A stretch of DNA of 64,000 nt from Epithemia pelagica. Its lineage: Eukaryota; Bacillariophyta; Bacillariophyceae; Surirellales; Surirellaceae. This document shows, piece by piece, positions 43,046 through 52,377 of this stretch (position 1 is its first letter; each line of letters opens with the position of its first letter). A program made the translations under genes and the position numbers. The DNA lies in assembly GCA_946965045.2 (NCBI GenBank), contig OX337242.1, positions 1,550,001 through 1,614,000 on the forward strand, in the 5' to 3' direction. Under the pieces are notes generated by a model. That model was not told the DNA's origin. It made no database searches and saw only the letters and a list, made by a program, of their open reading frames with translations.

Positions 43046-45121
43046 ATGGCCGCAAATGCCTTCCGTACTGCACTGGGCCGCTGTGGCTACGACAATGCTA
43101 CCGTTGGGTACCTAACGCAACAGGGCTTCACGACAACGGATCAGTTCCTGGAGTTTCCTATCAACGAAGTAAAGCCCATGCTGAAGACACTAGCCAAGAA
43201 CCTACCCGACGGTGTCACCCTACCCTACCAATTCAACCTCAAGTTCCTTGGCTTCCGAATGTGGTTGGAATACCGTTCTGTCCGTGGTCAAGACCTTGAT
43301 GCTGGTGCTTATACTGGTGACGTAATCACCAAGTGGATGAGACGCGTAACGGAACTCGCGAATGCCACCACCACTGATGGTCAAGATGACCCAGTACCAC
43401 CCAAAAGGCTAACGAACCTTGCCGATTGGGAACGTCACGACGGAATGTGGCGCACGTACTTGGGTCAGCACCGTAATCCGACAACGGGAGTGCCGCTCAC
43501 CTACGTATTGCGTGAGGAGTCCGATGTACCGGACGACGCACTAACCGCCGATTACGACTGCATTGACGACGACCTAGTCGCGACCACTCGTCATGAGGGG
43601 GACCAGTACAAAGCCGACCGACGCAGAGTGTATGAGCTGTACTACCCTCTTATCTACGATGGTCCGGCATGGACGTTTGCTAAAACGCATGCAAAATCAA
43701 AGGACGGCCGTGAGGCCTACCTAACCGTCAAGCGGCAAGCCACTGGACAGGCCGCGAGCATCCTGCGCAAGAAACAAGCTTATGCGCAGATCGCAAATGC
43801 TAAGTTTACAGGACGAGGGAAGTATCGCTTCCATGACTACATCCACCGTCACCAACATGCGCACAACACCCTGGAAGAGCTTGGCGAAACGGTCGCGGAA
43901 ACGAAAAAAGTGACCGATTTCATGAATGGGATCACCGATCCGACGCTCGTCCAAGCAAAGACCGTCGTCAACGGTGACCAGGAGAAGTTGGAGAACTTCG
44001 AAGCGTGCCAGCAATATTTCTTGACTGTGCACAGTGCCGCCAAAACCGAAACGCAGGACGACTCTCGCAAGATCGCCGCTGCTAGTACCACCCCAAGCAA
44101 AGGAAAGGGCAAAGGGCGCAATCAGAAAAAGAGCAAGAAAAAGAAGGACCGCGTTCATGCTGGTCACTACGATGCCGACGAATGGGCAGACCTGACGGAG
44201 GACGAACGCAAACAAGTCCAGGCTCTTCGTAAAGAGCACAAAGAAAAGCGGAAGCTTGGATCCGTCACCACAGACGACTCTTCCAACGCATCGTCGAAGA
44301 GGTCGAAAACGTCGCATGGGAGTACTGCTGAGGACGCAATCTCAGTAGACATTGATGTCGACGCTAAGCCTGAGGCTAAGACCAACGTATCGGTCATTAT
44401 GGAAGTAGACGAGAACTTGCTTGACTCCTCTGTTGACAACGTACCCTCGCCAGACAAGCACTCTAAGTTCCGCGCTTCCGCCTCACCTGCAAAATCATCC
44501 GAAGATGATTCGCAGCCGACAAAGTCCTCAGCTGGCAACAGCTTTGGACGTTTCGCGCATAAGGCTAAAGCACAACCGAACGAACCCGGATCTGCGTCCG
44601 TCAAATCCGTACGTACTCGCCCCATGGGGGAATACGAGACCTATCCACCAATGTGGCAATGGGAAGAGGACGGACGTCCTGATATGAGTCATATGACCAT
44701 CCCTCCAGTCCCAGAACACGGCGACATCTTTGTGAAGCTGCCTCTACCGGTCAAAGGCAAATTTGCTGAAGGGACTCGCAACGTCCGCTCACTTACCAAG
44801 CATGACCAAAGTATGCTGAAAGGAAGGTTCCGTGAAGAGATCGACACTATTGTACACAATAGTCCAATTTGGTCTTGGCGCTGGTCTAAAATGTCAGGCT
44901 ATGAACGAGAAGAGCGCCAAATGTACCATGTGTGCAGACGCTTAGCCGAGCACACGGAAGTGTTCGACGAAGCTTTGAAATACACTATGCTTGCCAATGG
45001 ACAATTGGCTGCCGCAGAGCGAAGGCGTAATGTATGCGGTCGTTATTCCGCCGATCTTGAATTTGATGTCCGTGACCCCAATGTCTCTGACAAGTCTGCC
45101 GACATGTCTAATTCCTCCTGA
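43046..45121 (+). CDS. gag: Gag of Copia element 1
   Basis: ATG in strong context (GAACCATGG), 691 residues, ending in UGA at 45119-45121. Capsid-type helical protein. The expected C-x2-C-x4-H-x4-C zinc knuckle is absent; a Lys-rich patch (K-G-K-G-K-G-R ... K-K-S-K-K-K-K-D-R) near residue 355 may bind RNA instead. After it comes H-A-G-H-Y-D-A-D-E-W, a phrase I associate with diatom Copia Gag, and a long Ser/Asp-rich stretch. The stop is followed by an open frame that continues directly into pol. Confidence 0.85.
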   Translation: MAANAFRTALGRCGYDNATVGYLTQQGFTTTDQFLEFPINEVKPMLKTLAKNLPDGVTLPYQFNLKFLGFRMWLEYRSVRGQDLDAGAYTGDVITKWMRRVTELANATTTDGQDDPVPPKRLTNLADWERHDGMWRTYLGQHRNPTTGVPLTYVLREESDVPDDALTADYDCIDDDLVATTRHEGDQYKADRRRVYELYYPLIYDGPAWTFAKTHAKSKDGREAYLTVKRQATGQAASILRKKQAYAQIANAKFTGRGKYRFHDYIHRHQHAHNTLEELGETVAETKKVTDFMNGITDPTLVQAKTVVNGDQEKLENFEACQQYFLTVHSAAKTETQDDSRKIAAASTTPSKGKGKGRNQKKSKKKKDRVHAGHYDADEWADLTEDERKQVQALRKEHKEKRKLGSVTTDDSSNASSKRSKTSHGSTAEDAISVDIDVDAKPEAKTNVSVIMEVDENLLDSSVDNVPSPDKHSKFRASASPAKSSEDDSQPTKSSAGNSFGRFAHKAKAQPNEPGSASVKSVRTRPMGEYETYPPMWQWEEDGRPDMSHMTIPPVPEHGDIFVKLPLPVKGKFAEGTRNVRSLTKHDQSMLKGRFREEIDTIVHNSPIWSWRWSKMSGYEREERQMYHVCRRLAEHTEVFDEALKYTMLANGQLAAAERRRNVCGRYSADLEFDVRDPNVSDKSADMSNSS

Positions 45122-48100
45122 TGGAGTGTGCCCTGTGTATCCGCTGCCGAAGCAGTAAAAATTGATAAAACGAATCTTATTGTTCAATCGAATGCACACG
45201 TAGGCACCCATTATAGTTATTCTAAACGTTTCGCACATCGTCTATGTGCTATGAACACCGACGAATATGGTGTTGAGACCATTGAGCTCACCTGTGAGTT
45301 GGACTCACATGCGGACACCTGTGCCGTGGGAAGAGACTTCGTAATGCTCTCCGAAGCCCACCGCTATATCAGTGTGCATCCGTTCGCGGAGGAATATAAC
45401 CCGCTGACCAATGTCCCCATTGCGACTGTTGCTACTGTCTGGACTGACAGCGAAAACCAGTCTTACTTGCTTGTCATCCACCAAGCATTGTTTTTAGGGG
45501 ACCGAATGGGCAGTTCGTTACTCTGTCCGAACCAGATGCGTGCCCATGGCATCGTTGTCAACGACGTACCTAAACAGTTTGACCCGCACAGCACGCATAG
45601 TATCCACGTACCGGATGCCGATCTCACTATCCCGCTCACCATGGCTGGTGTGATAAGTGGTTTCGCCACTCGCAAACCCACTTCTGACGAGCTGGAACAC
45701 TTGCCACAAGTTGTGCTAACTGCCGATAGCCCATGGCAACCTCGTTCTACCGCCTTTGCGGACGCGGAGGAGAAACTGGGTGTAGCTGCCGCTACTGTCG
45801 TTCGCAATGGCGATCCGAATTCGATTGCCGCATCCTCCATTCCACGACTCATCAAAGCAGTGCGAACGTACCAGCATGCTTTTGCCAATCCATCACCCGA
45901 TCTGGACGCCGACGCACAAGGCGACGACCTATACGAACGCTTAATAGCGACGGTCACTGTTCATCCAGAAAAGGAGGAACCTGATGTAGTCCCGGAGGAC
46001 AAACGTGAACGTCGGCTGTACATGATCAAGACTGCTAACGAGTCTTCCCCAGCCGATCCTGCTGGAAAGGGAGTGCTTGATGCAGCCGTACTGTCACAAC
46101 GTTGGGGCATTGGTTTACCCAAAGCGAAGAATACGCTTAAAGTGACGACGCAGGCTGGAGTACGAAACGTATTAATCCCATCTGAGCGTAAGGTCCGTAA
46201 GAAGGCACCGTGGCTCAAATTCCCCAATGTGAAAGGCCGTTGGTTCTCGGACGAGATGTTTGCCAAGGAAGTATCACTGAACGGGGACACGGGCGCCTCG
46301 ATCTTTACCGACGGCAAAGGATTCGACCACGTTTATCCCTGGAAGTCGAAAAAGCAACATCCTGAAGGATTGATGTCTTTGATTCACAATGTAGGGATTC
46401 CCCAAACAATGGTATCTGATGGTGCCCGAGAATTGTTCCTTGGGAAGTCCCGAGAAATATGCAACGAGTACCGCATAAAGATGGAGAAAACGGTTCCTTA
46501 TAGTCCATGGCAGAACGCCGCCGAAGCGAGCATTCGTGAACTAAAAAAGGGAGTTGTCAAAATTATGAGGACGACCGGCGCACCACAACGTTTATGGAGC
46601 TATGCTCTTAAATGGTGCTCACACGTACGGCAACTCACGGCATCCGATATCCCTGAATTAGATGGACGTACACCGTTCGAGCATGTAATTGGCTCAACGC
46701 CAGACATCTCTCCATTAGCCATGTTCCAATTCTATCAGCCGGTGTATTATCGCATGCCCATGGCACAGTTTCCCTTCGAAAAAAGACTGATTGGCCGATG
46801 GTTGGGCTTAGCCGATGATTGTACCGATGATATGGCCTATGAAATCCTAACGCAAGAGGGCAATCATGTCACACGGAAAGATGTGTGGGCCATTCCGGAA
46901 GACGACCTGAAGAATCCGACGATTCATCAGCAGTTGTTGGACTATGATGCCGCTATTCAAACGCAAATGAAAGAGTCGCCATCTGATGGCACAACTGGGA
47001 GCGATCCACCCCCAGACCTCTTTGACGAAGGTGAACTTCTAGAGCCCTTGTTCCCAGAGGCCGAAGCCCTGGAATCCGACGCGTACACGCCGGAGGAACT
47101 AGACGAATATCTCACCGCTGAAGTCATGCTGCCGCGAGGAGGTGAAAGCGCTCGAGCGAAAATCATTGGACGCACGAAAGATGCTCATGGGCGACCTATT
47201 GGTGAGCGCGACGCAAACCCAATCCTTGATACCCGGTACTACGATGTACAGTTTCCGGATGGATCGGTCGAGTCGTATGCAACCAATATGATCGCGGAGA
47301 ATCTGTATTCGCAAGTTGACCCGGAGGGCAATGCGTTCAACACATTGAAAGCCATTGTGGGTCACCGTAGTGATGAGACCGCAGTTAAGCGAACAGACGC
47401 ATCGTTCCTTGACGGCACATCACACCACACAACGAAAGGCTGGGAATTGCAATGTGAACTGTCCGATCAATCGACTGTTTGGCTGCCGCTCAAAGACATC
47501 AAGAATGGAAATATGATTGAAGCCGCCGAATACGCAGTATCCACTGGCATCGCAAAAGAGCCTGCTTTCGCATGGTGGGTGCCACGTGCACTTCGCAAAC
47601 GAGACCGCATTATCAAAAAGGTAAAGTCACGTTATTGGAAGCGAACGCACAAGTATGGCATTGAGTTGCCCCACTCTGTGGAAGAAGCCCTGGCGATTGA
47701 CCGCCGAACGGGGACTGACTTCTGGCGTAAGGCTATTGAGAAAGAAATGAAGAACGTTGGCATTGCTTTCGAATTTCCAGCTGATGGCGAAGTGCCTTCT
47801 GGATACAAGCATATTCCCTGTCATATGGTTTTTGACATCAAATCAGACCTGCGACGAAAAGCACGGTTAGTGGCCGGAGGCCACAAAACTGACCCACCCA
47901 AAGAATCGACCTATTCTAGTGTGGTATCACGCGATAGCGTACGCATTGCTTTTACTATCGCTGCACTAAATGGTCTTGATGTTCTCGTCGGGGACGTGCA
48001 AAACGCATATCTCAACGCACCGACTAAAGAAAAGACCTATACCACCGCGGGACTCGAATTTGGACCAGATAAGGTTGGACAACCTGCACTGATAGTGCGC

Positions 48101-49357
48101 GCATTATATGGTCTCAAAAGTTCTGCCGCAAGGTGGCGTGATCACATCGCCGCAACGCTCCGCGATATGGGATTTAAGATGTGTCAAGCTGATCCGGATG
48201 TATGGCTTCGAGCGAACACTCGACCATCTGATGGGTTCCAGTATTACGAGTATGTTTTGGTCTATATTGATGATCTGCTGATTGTTAGTCATGATCCCAA
48301 AACCGTGATGCAGGACCTGCAGAGGCGCTATACAATCAAGCCCGACAGCATCAAACCACCAGACGAATACTTGGGATCCGAAATACGGCGTTATACCATA
48401 CCCGACACGCAAGATCCGTCGAACCGTGATCGTTGGGCCATGTCCGCTGACAAGTATTGTAAGCGTGCTCTTGCCGAAGTCGAAACGGAACTGGAGAAAT
48501 CCGGAGAAAAGCTGAAGTCAAAAGTGACGACGCCGATCGCCGATGGATATCGCCCGGAATTGGATGCGACTCCTGAACTCGACGCAAGACGTGCAAACTA
48601 TTACCAAGGACTGATCGGTATTCTCCGTTGGATTGTTGAACTCGGTCGTATCGACATTACAACCGCAGTCTCCCATATGTCCCGTTTTATGGCGAATCCA
48701 CGAGAAGGACATCTCGAGCAAACGTTGCACATCTTCGCGTATCTGAAGAAGTACGATAAATCCGCCATTGTGTTCGACGACACAACCCCTGACTTCGACG
48801 AGTCACGTTTTACCCGACCGGATTGGTCTGAGTATTATCCTGATGCTGCCGAGCCGATTCCGCCAAACGTACCAGCACCGCGTGGAAACGCTGTCACCAC
48901 GACTTGCTTTGTCGATGCTGATCATGCTGGATGTCGTGTCACACGGCGCTCTCAAACAGGAGTCCTATTGTTCTTGCAACGAGCACCGATCATGTGGTAT
49001 TCAAAACGACAAAACACTGTTGAGACGTCTACATTTGGCAGTGAGTTCGTGGCGATGAAGACTGCCATTGAAATGATTGAAGCATTTCGTTATAAGTTGC
49101 GAATGATGGGTATCCCGTTGGATGGAGAAACGAATGTGTTTTGCGACAATGAATCTGTGTTTAAGAACTCGACGCAGCCGGAATCAGTCCTAAAGAAGAA
49201 GCACAACGCAATTGCTTATCATCGGACTCGTGAAGCGCAAGCTGCTGGACTTGTGCGCATTGCATGGGAAGAAGGTGAAACGAATCTTGCCGATATCCTA
49301 ACCAAACTGCTACCCGGACCTCGATTGCGATTCTTGGCCCAACGTATCATGTGGTAG
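45122..49357 (+). CDS. pol: Pol of Copia element 1 (same frame as gag)
   Basis: The frame is open for 1411 codons after the gag UGA; the first ATG inside is at about 45251. Protease: L-D-S-H-A-D-T-C-A-V-G. Integrase: catalytic Asp in the F-T-D-G segment, Asp of V-S-D-G-A-R-E and Glu of N-A-A-E-A-S, then the W-S-Y-A-L-K-W region. Reverse transcriptase: R-K-A-R-L-V-A-G-G-H, V-G-D-V-Q-N-A-Y-L-N-A, L-Y-G-L-K-S-S and the active site Y-I-D-D-L-L. RNase H: F-V-D-A-D-H-A-G, E-T-S-T-F-G-S-E and N-L-A-D-I-L-T-K-L. All catalytic residues I can place are present, so the enzyme should be active if expressed. Expression probably needs readthrough of the UGA. Confidence 0.92.
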   Translation, partial: WSVPCVSAAEAVKIDKTNLIVQSNAHVGTHYSYSKRFAHRLCAMNTDEYGVETIELTCELDSHADTCAVGRDFVMLSEAHRYISVHPFAEEYNPLTNVPIATVATVWTDSENQSYLLVIHQALFLGDRMGSSLLCPNQMRAHGIVVNDVPKQFDPHSTHSIHVPDADLTIPLTMAGVISGFATRKPTSDELEHLPQVVLTADSPWQPRSTAFADAEEKLGVAAATVVRNGDPNSIAASSIPRLIKAVRTYQHAFANPSPDLDADAQGDDLYERLIATVTVHPEKEEPDVVPEDKRERRLYMIKTANESSPADPAGKGVLDAAVLSQRWGIGLPKAKNTLKVTTQAGVRNVLIPSERKVRKKAPWLKFPNVKGRWFSDEMFAKEVSLNGDTGASIFTDGKGFDHVYPWKSKKQHPEGLMSLIHNVGIPQTMVSDGARELFLGKSREICNEYRIKMEKTVPYSPWQNAAEASIRELKKGVVKIMRTTGAPQRLWSYALKWCSHVRQLTASDIPELDGRTPFEHVIGSTPDISPLAMFQFYQPVYYRMPMAQFPFEKRLIGRWLGLADDCTDDMAYEILTQEGNHVTRKDVWAIPEDDLKNPTIHQQLLDYDAAIQTQMKESPSDGTTGSDPPPDLFDEGELLEPLFPEAEALESDAYTPEELDEYLTAEVMLPRGGESARAKIIGRTKDAHGRPIGERDANPILDTRYYDVQFPDGSVESYATNMIAENLYSQVDPEGNAFNTLKAIVGHRSDETAVKRTDASFLDGTSHHTTKGWELQCELSDQSTVWLPLKDIKNGNMIEAAEYAVSTGIAKEPAFAWWVPRALRKRDRIIKKVKSRYWKRTHKYGIELPHSVEEALAIDRRTGTDFWRKAIEKEMKNVGIAFEFPADGEVPSGYKHIPCHMVFDIKSDLRRKARLVAGGHKTDPPKESTYSSVVSRDSVRIAFTIAALNGLDVLVGDVQNAYLNAPTKEKTYTTAGLEFGPDKVGQPALIVRALYGLKSSAARWRDHIAATLRDMGFKMCQADPDVWLRANTRPSDGFQYYEYVLVYIDDLLIVSHDPKTVMQDLQRRYTIKPDSIKPPDEYLGSEIRRYTIPDTQDPSNRDRWAMSADKYCKRALAEVETELEKSGEKLKSKVTTPIADGYRPELDATPELDARRANYYQGLIGILRWIVELGRIDITTAVSHMSRFMANPREGHLEQTLHIFAYLKKYDKSAIVFDDTTPDFDESRFTRPDWSEYYPDAAEPIPPNVPAPRGNAVTTTCFVDADHAGCRVTRRSQTGVLLFLQRAPIMWYSKRQNTVETSTFGSEFVAMKTAIEMIEAFRYKLRMMGIPLDGETNVFCDNESVFKNSTQPESVLKKKHNAIAYHRTREAQAAGLVRIAWEEGETNLADILTKLLPGPRLRFLAQRIMW

Positions 49358-49480
49358 CACCCCTTTTTAGATCCAAAATGGGATCGCCCCCCTTTTAAGA
49401 ATAGTCCGACGTACTGGACCGGCCTCTGCTGACATGACGAACTAAACGAAGTTGCCCACCCCGATTTTGTTCGCGGGGAC

Positions 49481-49720
49481 TGAATAAATAATCACGGGCG
49501 CCCCCTTTGTAACCTACGAAGGGCCTCGCCATGCCTCGCTACGCACCGCCTGGCATCGCCCGGCCCCTAGTTATGTGTTCGCTAGTGGGTACCGTGGTCG
49601 CTATTTGGCCCCTACGTGAGCGATTTGCCCCCAAAGGGCACCCCTAGTTTAGTCATCATAATTTCTGATAGTTTGATTGTTGCAAGCCGTATATTGCGTC
49701 TGGCCGTCAGTTTTTATTCA
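49481..49720 (+). repeat. 3' LTR of element 1
   Basis: 240 bp, matching the 5' LTR by eye at every base. A short purine run (GCGGGGAC) just before it may be the polypurine tract. Confidence 0.93.
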
Positions 49721-50053
49721 CAGCCAGTCATCGGGTCGCGAATGAACACTATCACCGCAGAGAGATTCGGTAGGGTTAGCAGATCGCCTATTGATTGGCA
49801 GCTTTCGAAAACTGTCGTCTTGATATAATTGCAAATACGATGGTTTTCCTCCAAGCCAATCATCCGGCCGAGAATCACTGTTATCACGGAGAGATCCGAC
49901 AGTGGCGGACAATCCTCCTGTACGGAGAGGTTCTAATGATTTCAAACCACTTTCGCGCTTGGATGAAATCACTTTTCCAGCTTTTTGCAGACTTTGTCGA
50001 TTGCTGGGACGAGGGTTCGATCGTCTTTGGCCCCGAAGTTGTTGCTGAGACAT

Positions 50054-50340
50054 TGCTTTTCGAAGAAATAATGGAAACTTGAAAAAACGAGGTCTTCAAG
50101 AAAATCTGAATCGAGCCCGGGACTCAGAGTCTGACATTTTATGTAGTTGATCGGGAATCGGGACTGGACATGCTGTACAATTTGGAAGTGATTCGTGAAC
50201 ACTTTTTGTCCGGACAAGTCACGAATCGGTGACAACGAGATAGAGGGAGAGGTGAGAGGCAAAGACCATGAATACGCCGCGCTGACAGTCACAGCGACAA
50301 TAAAATGAGAACTAAAGCTTCAGCGACGAAGAGTGATCAG
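50054..50340. other. Flank between the split gene and the metacaspase relic
   Basis: No supported gene. It is the upstream side of the minus-strand RPDDWLGG gene. The missing first part of the metacaspase was looked for here and not found. Confidence 0.4.
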
Positions 50341-50425
50341 CCCTTGAAGCGCAACCAGGTGATAGTCTTTTCTGTCATTATTCAGGTATGCTTTGCAGAG
50401 ATCAGCTGTGATTTCGGCAACCTTT

Positions 50426-50582
50426 TGACAAGGGAGAGCGACCTAATGGTGACCCCTTAGCCCTACGTCAGACTCGCAATCGTCAGTGCCAAGTCAGTGC
50501 CAACGCACACCATATCTTTAGGCCCTACTCCATTTCGTAATACGTTTACTTAGTCATAATTTTACAAACCATTCCCTTTTCA
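50426..50582 (+). repeat. 5' LTR of element 2
   Basis: 157 bp, TGACAAGGGAGAGCG to CCCTTTTCA, preceded by CCTTT. Confidence 0.92.
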
Positions 50583-50597
50583 GGTTATGAGCCCAAG
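50583..50597 (+). other. Primer-binding site: initiator tRNA anticodon arm
   Basis: GGTTATGAGCCCAAG follows the LTR directly. Its complement contains GGGCTCATAACC, the anticodon arm of initiator tRNA-Met (anticodon CAU). Priming by a tRNA half, as in Drosophila copia and yeast Ty5, explains this. Confidence 0.7.
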
Positions 50598-50796
50598 TAT
50601 CACGTACGTAAAATAACACACAATTTGGTTGCGAAAGAGGAGAAAACCGGACCTTGACGTTGAGAAAAAGCCGTCGGAAAGAGCCCGTTGAAGTCCCCAA
50701 GTCCTACCAAATTGCAAGAACCACGAGAGCCCGTTTATATAAACGGTGAGCATCGAAGACACGACGAAAAGAAGAACAGCTGCAGTTTTGCGGTGA

Positions 50797-52377
50797 ATGG
50801 AAACACTTCAAGACCTTCTGAACCTATTACGAGACTCTGATTTGGATTCTGAAGCAGGGTGGTCAGATACTGTAAGCGTAGCTAGTAGCATAATGTCGAC
50901 AACCAGTACTACAGCCCCCATTGTGATCAATGGCGAGACCATTGAGGTTAACGATCAAGCGACGCCAGCACAGAACGTGGAAACCGCATTGTTCAAGAAA
51001 GAAGACCGTGAAGGGATGGGCGCAGAGAAGCGTCAAGAACTCTTTGCCAAGGCTTCAACTTCTACCCCAGCCAAATTCGACCTTCTGTCTACCAACATTA
51101 CGGACGTGAAGCAACTCGAAGAATGCTATAACCTCAACTTGATGGTCTCAAGGTTGAAGAGTCAGCATATCATGTATGATATGCATGACGTCTTTATGAT
51201 TGTGACACCTGATGGCACAGGTCCCTCATTGAAGACTGACCAGAATCACCAACCTAAAGACCTTTATTCGTATTATTCCGATCTTACGGAGGAACAGGTC
51301 GCATTGAGCAATGAGTGGTACTCTACTTGGCCGAAGAAGAGCTGGTATCGGGAGAATCTCATGTTGACTGCAAAACAGCTTGAGGTCAGTATGAAAAATA
51401 CACTGTGGACGAAAGTCTACGAACGCTACAAGCGATACAAGACCGAACAGCAAGGAGGTCCTCTAGTCTTCATAATCATGATGAAGCTTCTTGTTACTCA
51501 TACGGAACAAGCCACTAAGTCACTAGTTGACACCGTTGAGAACCTCAAGATCTCAAAAGTTCGCGGCGAAAACGTTTCCAAGATTGTGAGTCTGATTCTA
51601 GGAGCACACGAACGCTTAGAAGCCATTGACATGGTTCCCGAAGACTTCGACAAGACCGTTCTCTCTGTTCTTCAAACGAGTTCTGTGGACAAATTCAACA
51701 AGGTGTTCGAATTGATCGAAAGTCAAGCTCGTATCGCCGGTGCATTGGCCCGATCCGGCTCATCCATCCAGTCGCAGTTCACGATCCCCAAGGTGGAGTC
51801 TCTCTTGGATCTGGCCGAGCACGAGTATCTCTCTCTATGCTGTGCCAATGAATGGACTGGTGCCAAAACCCGTGGAAGTCCGTCGTCCTTTAACGCCACC
51901 GAATCTTCTAAGACTAGTAGTTCTAATCGTAAAGGTCCTACCTGTTGGAATTGTGGCGGGAAGCACACCCTCAAAGATTGCCAGAAGCCACGCAATGAAG
52001 CTCTTATCGAGGCGAATCGGAAGAAATTCAACGACGCCAAGAACAAGACTGGAACCACCGGTTCATCATCAAATACTGGGTCACGTCGCCACAAATGGCG
52101 ACCTCCTACTGCTGACGAAAACAATCGGCGGGTGATCGATGGCACTCCTATGTCCTGGAATGCCGAAACGAAACGATGGGCGGCCATTGCCAGCACACCT
52201 ACTGACGCCACTGCCACAGGTACAACCGGATCTGGTGCCTCCACCAATTCCGGATCTTGTCGCGTGCAGATTGCTGATTCCGCAAACGTTGCCGCTGGCT
52301 ACGACGAGGCCAATAACCGTCGAGCCATTGAACGGACTGTCCATACCCTGATGGCCCAGTTCCAAGCCCTCCCGTGA
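50797..52377 (+). CDS. gag: Gag of Copia element 2
   Basis: 526 residues from ATG 50797 to the UGA at 52375-52377. The helical capsid region is followed by a short zinc knuckle C-W-N-C-G-G-K-H-T-L-K-D-C (C-x2-C-x3-H-x4-C, one residue shorter than the usual spacing) at about residues 386-398 and a Gly/Thr/Ser-rich tail. The next codon after the stop is UGG and the frame then stays open into pol, as in element 1. Confidence 0.87.
   Translation: METLQDLLNLLRDSDLDSEAGWSDTVSVASSIMSTTSTTAPIVINGETIEVNDQATPAQNVETALFKKEDREGMGAEKRQELFAKASTSTPAKFDLLSTNITDVKQLEECYNLNLMVSRLKSQHIMYDMHDVFMIVTPDGTGPSLKTDQNHQPKDLYSYYSDLTEEQVALSNEWYSTWPKKSWYRENLMLTAKQLEVSMKNTLWTKVYERYKRYKTEQQGGPLVFIIMMKLLVTHTEQATKSLVDTVENLKISKVRGENVSKIVSLILGAHERLEAIDMVPEDFDKTVLSVLQTSSVDKFNKVFELIESQARIAGALARSGSSIQSQFTIPKVESLLDLAEHEYLSLCCANEWTGAKTRGSPSSFNATESSKTSSSNRKGPTCWNCGGKHTLKDCQKPRNEALIEANRKKFNDAKNKTGTTGSSSNTGSRRHKWRPPTADENNRRVIDGTPMSWNAETKRWAAIASTPTDATATGTTGSGASTNSGSCRVQIADSANVAAGYDEANNRRAIERTVHTLMAQFQALP

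Larger units (their letters stand above)
42310..49720 (+). mobile_element. Ty1/Copia LTR retrotransposon (element 1)
   Basis: A complete 7.4-kb element with 240-bp LTRs that look identical, a CAGC target duplication (42306-42309 and 49721-49724), gag and pol in one frame and the Copia order protease-integrase-RT-RNase H. The protease motif L-D-S-H-A-D-T-C is typical of diatom CoDi-type elements. Identical LTRs and long open frames mean a recent and possibly active copy. It lies in a host gene on the opposite strand. Confidence 0.93.
42195..50053 (-). pseudogene. RPDDWLGG-motif gene split by a Copia insertion
   Basis: Begins at ATG 50053 on the minus strand and is open to 49721, where the retrotransposon LTR adds an immediate stop (CTG then TGA). 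Beyond the element the same frame resumes at 42305 and runs to a TAG at 42195-42197. Ignoring the element and one target-duplication copy, the parts join in frame, giving about 148 residues. It has S-R-P-D-D-W-L-G-G-K-P-S-Y-L-Q and S-R-P-D-D-W-L-G-R, plus D-D-S-W-I-S near the end. The intact reading across the join shows that the gene was open when the element arrived. It is now presumably inactive on this allele. Confidence 0.7.

Noticed and set aside
45119-45165. Termination-reinitiation at the TGATG overlap as the route to pol
   Set aside because: In both elements the overlapping ATG opens a frame that stops after a short run and is not the pol frame.
50305-50385. New 27-codon gene starting at ATG 50305
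   Set aside because: The other frame of the same segment encodes the metacaspase G-D-S-L-F-C-H-Y-S stretch and splices to G-H-G.
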